Shown: positions 13,984 to 18,318 of the stretch, piece after piece
Position numbering within the stretch: position 1 is the first letter of the stretch
Layout of the letters: each line of letters starts with the position of its first letter
Origin: Desulfobacterales bacterium
Lineage (GTDB): Bacteria; Desulfobacterota; Desulfobacteria; Desulfobacterales; ETH-SRB1
DNA length: 18,318 bases
NCBI GenBank assembly: GCA_030669465.1
Contig: DAOVDN010000001.1
Location: 1-18,318, forward strand
Direction of reading: 5' to 3'
Notes under the pieces: generated by a model
What the model was told of the DNA's origin: nothing
Seen by the model: the letters and a program-made list of their open reading frames with translations, nothing else
The model's database searches: none
Made by a program: the position numbers and the translations under genes

Positions 13984-14085
13984 CTAAACTACAGTTACAT
14001 TCACAGCGGTAAGACCTTTTGGCCCTTGCTCAATGTCAAATGCAACTCGATCACCCTCATTAAGGGATTTAAAACCAGATGCGTT
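13984..14085 (-). pseudogene. Truncated cold-shock (CspA-family) gene, C-terminal part
   Basis: The minus strand reads INASGFKSLNEGDRVAFDIE followed by QGPKGLTAVNVTVV and a TAG at 13986-13984. This is an almost textbook second half of a CspA-family single-stranded nucleic acid-binding protein. In the same frame a TAG lies only two codons upstream of INASGF, and the RNP1/RNP2 half (KGFGFI, VFVH) is absent from the neighbouring sequence. The gene has lost its first half, probably by deletion. A good terminator still follows it, and an intact relative lies about 100 bases upstream on the same strand. Confidence 0.75.
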
Positions 14086-14188
14086 GATCTTCCCCTAAGA
14101 ACGAAACCGGTACACCATCTAAAAACATACTTTTAACAAAAAAATCTCTTTTAAAAAAATCAAGCTTTTTAAGCATTTTTCAAGGAAT

Positions 14189-14392
14189 TTATTTTACTAT
14201 TCTGACATTGACCGCCTGTCGCCCGTGACGTGTTTCCTTTATTTCAAATGTTACTCTGTCGGATTTTTGCAATACAAAAAATCCATGGTCTTTGATGCCA
14301 CTGCTATGCATAAAAACTTCCTCATTGTTTTCGTTTTCAATAAAACCATAGCCTTTTTTCTCACTATACCATTTCACCGTTCCTTTTTTCAT
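14189..14392 (-). CDS. Cold-shock domain protein (CspA family)
   Basis: The protein has 67 residues and a single cold-shock domain: GTVKWYSEKKGYGFIE at 4-19 carries RNP1 and VFMHSSGI at 26-33 carries RNP2, followed by the usual DRVTFEI and AVNVRIV strands. It is a small cytoplasmic RNA and single-stranded-DNA chaperone that melts secondary structure. ATG 14392 is chosen over the upstream in-frame TTG at 14398 because AAGG (14402-14399 on the minus strand) is ideally spaced. HSSGI replaces the common HFSAI, a mild divergence. A good promoter lies just upstream, and the broken CspA-type gene lies downstream on the same strand. Confidence 0.92.
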   Translation of the reverse strand: MKKGTVKWYSEKKGYGFIENENNEEVFMHSSGIKDHGFFVLQKSDRVTFEIKETRHGRQAVNVRIVK

Positions 14393-14429
14393 ACGCAACC
14401 TTTCTTTTTAACGTCTTTAAAAATGTGGT

Positions 14430-14458
14430 ATCATATCATTAATAAGATGAAATGTCAT
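14430..14458 (-). promoter_or_regulatory. Sigma-70-like promoter for the cold-shock gene
   Basis: On the minus strand ATGACA (14458-14453) is followed after 17 bases by TATGAT (14435-14430), each a five-of-six match to the consensus. Transcription would start near 14422, about 30 bases before the ATG. This leader is much shorter than those of classical cold-induced csp genes. Confidence 0.55.
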
Positions 14459-14468
14459 TGATAACAGT

Positions 14469-14699
14469 TTAGGAAATATTGGAGTGTCCTTGATTAATTC
14501 CTTTTTTACAAACCGGCAATAGGATCTTTTTTTGCCCCAACATCCTTTGCATCTCAACGAATCCAAATCAGCAATTTGATTGACCACTAGACTTGTCTTT
14601 TATAATAGTGACGGATTCAACCTGCCCGAATGATTCGAAAGCCAGCCGTAATTCATCTTCGGTGACCTCGTACGACAAATTTCCTGCATAGATATTCAT
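14469..14699 (-). pseudogene. Disrupted RRM-type RNA-binding protein gene
   Basis: The minus strand from ATG 14699, with an AAGGGAG ribosome site, reads MNIYAGNLSYEVTEDELRLA and continues through AFESFGQVESVTIIKDKSSG to QSNC, then a TGA at 14570-14568. In the same frame FGFVEM, the end of the RNP1 motif, follows directly, after which the sequence no longer matches an RRM and ends at TAA 14471-14469. This is a bacterial glycine-poor RRM protein of the rbp type, broken inside RNP1 and truncated. A 43-residue product would lack half of the fold, so it is probably non-functional. The intact start and ribosome site suggest recent decay. Confidence 0.7.
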
Positions 14700-14728
14700 T
14701 CTGATCTCCCTTTCCGCTCCATTCGCTT

Positions 14729-14870
14729 GTGTACACCCGGCATGGGCGTGAACTTATGGGGTGAAAGTCCCCTGTACGTGAACCCTGTTAATGTGCTATA
14801 CGTTAGCATACGTATTAGCCGAAGGCAAAGGCGGAATCGTGAGAGACCGTCTGGAGGGCTGGCTCTTCCC
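14729..14870 (+). mobile_element. Group II intron fragment (5' part of domain I)
   Basis: The stretch starts GTGTACACCCGGCATGGGCG and contains ATGGGGTGAAAGTCCCC, then AGCCGAAGGCAAAGG and ATCGTGAGAGACCGTCTGGA. This order resembles the conserved 5' portion of bacterial group II introns (GTGxx start, GGTGAAAGTCC stem-loop, GCCGAAGGCAAGG block). No reverse transcriptase gene and no domain V hairpin follow, so only a 5' fragment of about 140 bases remains. It sits between the broken RRM gene and tRNA-Leu, in a stretch without protein genes. Confidence 0.55.
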
Positions 14871-14972
14871 TCAATTTTACTTGACACTAATAGCGTTTGA
14901 TATTATTTTTAATAATTATTTTATACAAATTTAATGTATTTGGGCATAATGTTAAGTCAAAGGTCTCGATAC

Positions 14973-15056
14973 GCGAAAGTGGCGGAATTGGTAGACGCAC
15001 TGGACTTAGGATCCAGCTCTGGGGACAGAGTGGGAGTTCAAATCTCCCCTTTCGCA
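14973..15056 (+). tRNA. tRNA-Leu (anticodon UAG)
   Basis: The 84-base gene folds as a class II tRNA. The acceptor stem GCGAAAG pairs with CTTTCGC, the D-arm region is GGCGGAATTGGTAGACGC, and the anticodon stem-loop CTGGA-CTTAGGA-TCCAG gives anticodon TAG. A long variable arm, CTCTGGGGACAGAG, and a T arm, GGGAGTTCAAATCTCCC, follow, with discriminator base A. CCA is not encoded. Weak promoter-like sequence (CATAAT at 14945-14950) lies just upstream. It decodes CUA and probably other CUN codons, and lies 64 bases before trigger factor. Confidence 0.97.
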
Positions 15057-15120
15057 CTTATGAATTAACTAAAAGTGCCGATTTAATTTTAGAGCTCCTA
15101 AATTATCAGAAAGGAATACC

Positions 15121-16428
15121 ATGCAGATTACTGTTGAAGATCTGAGTAGTGTAAAAAAGATATTACATATTGAAATCCCTGAAGATAAAGTTATTGGCGA
15201 ACTTGACAAGGCTTACAATGACCTTAAGAAAACAGCAAAAATAAAGGGTTTTCGCCCTGGAAAGGCGCCTCGCTCGGTCCTGGAAAGGTTGTTTAAAAAG
15301 AAGGTGCATGCTGATGTGTCTTCCAGCCTGATTCAGAACTCCTTTGTAGATGCAATCAAGGAAAAAGATCTCAAAATTGTGGGAAGCCCTAAGATCGATC
15401 CTCCTGAGCTTGACGGGAAAACATCTTATAAATACGATGCTACCGTTGAAATAAAGCCCGAAATCAAAGAAATTGATTTCAAAGGGCTAAGCCTGAAGAA
15501 GACTTTATACCAGGTAAGTGACGAAGAGATCGATACGCAGCTTAAAATGCTTCAGAAAAACCTGGCGCAAAAAAAGATTGTCGAAGAAGATCGGCCGGTG
15601 CAGGAAGGTGATTTTGCCCTGATAGATTATGAAGGATTTAAAGACGGAAAACCATTCGCCGAAACTCAAAAGACAGAAAACTTTATGCTGAAAATCGGCG
15701 ATGGTAGTATTTTAAAGGAGTTCGACGAAAAATTGATCGGCATGAAGCCGGGTGATAACAGGGAAATAAAGGTAATTTTCCCTGAAGACTATTTTAATAA
15801 CAAGCTGGCAACGCTTGAAATAACATTTCAGGTCACACTCAGAGAAATAAGGGAAGAGGTGCTCCCTAAAATCGACGATGAATTTGCAAAAAAGCTTGGC
15901 ACATATAAAACGTTAGACGAATTGAAAAAAGCAATAACGGACAACTTAACTCAGGGCTATGCCAAGAGAGCGGAGCAGGAACTGAATGAGCAGATATTTA
16001 CGGCATTGATAGCAAAGACAGACTTTGAGATACCTGATTCAATTGTCAACTACGAACTTGAAAATATAATTGCAGATGCTGAAAGGTCTTTCGTTTATCA
16101 TAATACATCAATGGAACAACTTGGGCTTACAAGGGAAAAACTTTCAGAAAAATATCGTGATACAGCAGAAAAGCAGGTAAGGCGCCAGCTTATATTAGGC
16201 AAGATAATCGAGCAGCAAAATCTGACCCTTTCCGATGAAGACATGGAAGATGGTTTTAAAGAGATGGCTAAGACCTACAATCGGCCTCTTGAAGAAATAA
16301 ATGATTACTATAAACAAAACAATGATAAGGTCGAGTTTTTTAAACACGCTTTGCTTGAAAAACATGCTATCAAACTTATCATTGAAAAAAGCAATATAGA
16401 AGATGTAAAACCGGAACAGAAAGTTTGA
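15121..16428 (+). CDS. tig: Trigger factor (ribosome-associated chaperone and peptidyl-prolyl isomerase)
   Basis: The protein has 435 residues, a usual length for the family, with AAAGGAA before the ATG. The N-terminal domain carries the ribosome-docking signature GFRPGKAP at 43-50. The FKBP-like isomerase domain lies at about 150-245 (DFALIDYEGFKDGKPF; IGMKPGDNREIKVIFPEDY). The helical C-terminal chaperone domain fills the rest and ends in a charged tail. The protein binds the large ribosomal subunit near the peptide exit and shields nascent chains. It is followed by clpP and clpX, the common bacterial order that links folding to proteolysis. A palindromic element in the 227-base gap before clpP may separate the transcripts. 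Confidence 0.97.
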   Translation: MQITVEDLSSVKKILHIEIPEDKVIGELDKAYNDLKKTAKIKGFRPGKAPRSVLERLFKKKVHADVSSSLIQNSFVDAIKEKDLKIVGSPKIDPPELDGKTSYKYDATVEIKPEIKEIDFKGLSLKKTLYQVSDEEIDTQLKMLQKNLAQKKIVEEDRPVQEGDFALIDYEGFKDGKPFAETQKTENFMLKIGDGSILKEFDEKLIGMKPGDNREIKVIFPEDYFNNKLATLEITFQVTLREIREEVLPKIDDEFAKKLGTYKTLDELKKAITDNLTQGYAKRAEQELNEQIFTALIAKTDFEIPDSIVNYELENIIADAERSFVYHNTSMEQLGLTREKLSEKYRDTAEKQVRRQLILGKIIEQQNLTLSDEDMEDGFKEMAKTYNRPLEEINDYYKQNNDKVEFFKHALLEKHAIKLIIEKSNIEDVKPEQKV

Positions 16429-16457
16429 TTAAACCAATCGAGCTGATTAACAAAGCG

Positions 16458-16623
16458 TAATAGTTCAGCCACTAAGGCACAAAGGCACAAAAGAAGCATA
16501 TGATTGATAAATTGAGGAATTAAAAGTAACAACATCTTTCAATTCCTAAATTTCTAAATTATGAATTTTAAAAGAATTATATTATAATCTTGGTGTCTTA
16601 GTGTCTTTGTGGCCGAACTATTA
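16458..16623. repeat. Nested palindromic MITE-like element between tig and clpP
   Basis: Outer arms at 16458-16492 and 16589-16623 are inverted copies, identical at 28 of 35 positions, beginning TAATAGTTC and containing GCCAC-AAG-CAC-AAG-CAC. Inner arms at 16509-16525 and 16537-16553 form a second inverted repeat (15 of 17 bases), so the whole unit folds into a two-tier hairpin. There is no reading frame. A 28-base piece overlapping the right arm recurs upstream of the cytochrome operon, showing that the sequence is dispersed. It lies just ahead of the clpP ribosome site and may influence tig-clpP read-through. Confidence 0.7.
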
Positions 16624-16655
16624 CAACAAAACCGATTAAACAAAGGAGAACATTT

Positions 16656-17273
16656 GTGCCACTAATACCTATAGTCGTAGAACAGAGCAGCAGAGGAGAA
16701 CGTGCCTATGATATATACTCAAGACTCCTCAAGGACAGGATAATATTCCTTGGCACGGCCATGAATGATGAGATCGCAAATCTTTTGATAGCCCAGCTCC
16801 TTTTTCTTGAATCAGAAGACCCTGACAAGGACATAAATTTTTACATAAATTCTCCTGGGGGAGTGGTTACATCAGGTCTGGCTGTGTATGATACCATGCA
16901 GTATATTAAGCCGGATATTGCTACAGTTTGTATTGGCCATGCCGCCAGCATGGGGGCGCTTTTATTGGCTGCCGGCACAAAAGGCAAACGTTATTCCCTG
17001 CCTAACTCAAGAATTTTGATCCACCAGCCCATTGGAGGATTTCAGGGACAGGCCTCTGATGTTGCAATCCAGGCCAAGGAAATCCTTTGCATGAAGGATA
17101 ATCTGAACAATATATTGGTTCATCATACAGGCAGGGATCTGGCTCAAATACAGAAGGATACGGACCGTGACTTCTTCATGTCAGGCAACGAGGCAAAGGA
17201 ATACGGAATTATAGATCATGTGATCTCCAGCAGGAGCGAGATTAACCTTTTAGGAAAGACAGAGGGGGCATAA
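16656..17273 (+). CDS. clpP: ATP-dependent Clp protease proteolytic subunit
   Basis: The protein has 205 residues and starts at GTG 16656, with AAAGGAG seven bases upstream. The serine protease triad is present: S98 in GHAASMG, H123 in LIHQPIGG, and D172 in DTDRDFF. The YINSPGG segment at 63-69 forms the substrate-binding strand, and the N-terminal [20 protein letters not shown] is characteristic. ClpP forms a double-heptamer chamber that degrades proteins unfolded by ClpX or ClpA. Its stop is one base before the clpX start, so the two are translationally coupled. Confidence 0.98.
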   Translation: MPLIPIVVEQSSRGERAYDIYSRLLKDRIIFLGTAMNDEIANLLIAQLLFLESEDPDKDINFYINSPGGVVTSGLAVYDTMQYIKPDIATVCIGHAASMGALLLAAGTKGKRYSLPNSRILIHQPIGGFQGQASDVAIQAKEILCMKDNLNNILVHHTGRDLAQIQKDTDRDFFMSGNEAKEYGIIDHVISSRSEINLLGKTEGA

Positions 17274-17274
17274 C

Positions 17275-18318
17275 ATGGCGAAAAAAAAGAACATAGGCGA
17301 TAATCTCTTCTGTTCATTTTGCGGAAAAAATCAGAAAGATGTTACAAAGTTGATTGCCGGGCCGGCAGTCTATATATGTGACGAATGCATCCAGTTATGC
17401 AGTGAAATAATTGAAGAGGAAAATGAAAAGGATGTTGTCGACACAGAGCAAATCCCTACTCCAAAAGAAATTAAAGAGATGCTCGATGATTACGTGATTG
17501 AACAGGATCAGGCAAAAAAAATTTTAGCTGTTGCGGTTTATAACCATTACAAGAGACTTGATTCTTCGGCCGGCACAGGAAATGCGGAAATCCAGAAAAG
17601 CAACATTATCCTTATAGGGCCGACCGGCTGTGGAAAGACTTTGCTGGCACAAACTCTTGCCAGATTTCTGAATGTACCCTTTACCATAGCAGATGCTACG
17701 AGTCTGACAGAAGCCGGCTATGTTGGCGAAGACGTTGAAAATATAATTCTTTCCCTCCTCCAGAATGCTGATTATGATGTAGAAAAGGCCAAGCGCGGTA
17801 TTGTTTACATTGATGAAATCGATAAAATTGCGGGAAAGTCGGATAACCCTTCTATTACACGCGATGTTTCAGGAGAAGGAGTACAGCAGGCATTATTAAA
17901 GATTATAGAAGGAGCCACTACCAGCGTACCTCCCAAGGGAGGGAGAAAGCACCCTCAGCAGGATTTTATCAGGGTCGATACTTCGAACATACTTTTTATT
18001 TGCGGCGGAACTTTCACCGGCCTCGAGGAGATAATCAGGCGGCGTTTCGGGTCCAATGTTATGGGCTTTGGGGCTAAGATCGTCAAACAAAAAGAGAAAA
18101 GTACAGGTGAAACCCTGCGAATGGTTCAGCCTGAAGATCTGATTAAATTCGGGTTGATTCCTGAGTTTATAGGCCGTCTGCCTGTCATTGCAACACTTGA
18201 TGAATTGAGCGAGTCTTCTTTGATCAGAATACTAAAAGAGCCAAAAAATGCCTTGATCAAGCAGTTTAAAAGACTTTTTGAGATCGAGGGAGTAAACTTA
18301 AGATTAACGGACAGCGCT
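17275..18318 (+). CDS. clpX: ATP-dependent Clp protease ATP-binding subunit ClpX (partial, 3' end beyond window)
   Basis: An open frame from ATG 17275, preceded by GAGGGGGC, runs to the end of the window without a stop and gives 348 residues of an expected 410-430. The N-terminal zinc-binding domain has C13, C16, C35 and C38 (CSFC...CDEC). The Walker A motif is GPTGCGKT at 115-122, the pore loop is GYVGED, and Walker B is [10 protein letters not shown]. The sensor and lid region starts with [13 protein letters not shown]. ClpX is a hexameric AAA+ unfoldase that feeds substrates to ClpP. It starts immediately after clpP. Confidence 0.98.
   Translation, partial: MAKKKNIGDNLFCSFCGKNQKDVTKLIAGPAVYICDECIQLCSEIIEEENEKDVVDTEQIPTPKEIKEMLDDYVIEQDQAKKILAVAVYNHYKRLDSSAGTGNAEIQKSNIILIGPTGCGKTLLAQTLARFLNVPFTIADATSLTEAGYVGEDVENIILSLLQNADYDVEKAKRGIVYIDEIDKIAGKSDNPSITRDVSGEGVQQALLKIIEGATTSVPPKGGRKHPQQDFIRVDTSNILFICGGTFTGLEEIIRRRFGSNVMGFGAKIVKQKEKSTGETLRMVQPEDLIKFGLIPEFIGRLPVIATLDELSESSLIRILKEPKNALIKQFKRLFEIEGVNLRLTDSA

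Noticed and set aside
14568..14570. In-frame TGA in the RRM gene as a selenocysteine codon.
   Set aside because: The TGA falls in the RNP1 motif, where no cysteine or selenocysteine belongs, and the sequence after it soon loses RRM similarity, so a broken gene is the simpler reading.

Overview
The window looks like a chromosome segment of an anaerobic, respiratory Desulfobacterota-type bacterium (the former Deltaproteobacteria). This is inferred from three tandem multiheme c-type cytochromes, a tig-clpP-clpX core cluster, a B12-binding radical SAM protein, and AT-leaning DNA littered with small palindromic repeats. The species cannot be named from the sequence.

Positions 1-3058 hold the 3' end of an aconitase gene. 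It overlaps a B12-binding radical SAM gene by four bases, and a TPR protein with a SPASM-like cysteine pattern follows. Positions 3223-6752 hold three paralogous periplasmic or surface cytochromes with 12, 20 and 12 CxxCH haem sites, 44 in all. They share a modular plan: an octahaem unit, duplicated in the middle gene, plus a four-haem C-terminal unit. The first is membrane-anchored through a Pro/Glu/Lys/Val spacer. A palindromic insertion of about 214 bp sits between the first two genes, and another of 161 bp follows the third. Positions 7037-9852 hold a membrane-anchored Sel1-repeat protein, a four-helix membrane protein, and a fusion of an FMN-reductase-like domain to an ArsC-like arsenate reductase whose P-loop arginine is replaced by histidine.

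Positions 9853-14900 are accessory, mosaic and partly decayed DNA. They hold two heptanucleotide arrays, a secreted PEBP-family protein, the C-terminal stub of a FAD-dependent oxidoreductase, a thioredoxin-fold/HEAT protein, a scrap resembling typA, a GC-rich DEAD-box RNA helicase with a long leader, an intact cold-shock protein, broken cold-shock and RRM genes, and a group II intron fragment. The RNA-binding genes all lie on the minus strand and resemble a cold-adaptation RNA-remodelling cluster.

From 14973 to the end the window returns to core genome: tRNA-Leu(UAG), trigger factor, clpP and the first 348 codons of clpX. A nested palindromic element lies between tig and clpP, and a 28-bp piece of it recurs upstream of the cytochrome operon. 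Together tig, clpP and clpX cover nascent-chain folding and ATP-dependent proteolysis. The cytochromes are the best candidates for long-range or extracellular electron transfer, but no outer-membrane porin or partner oxidoreductase is visible here.
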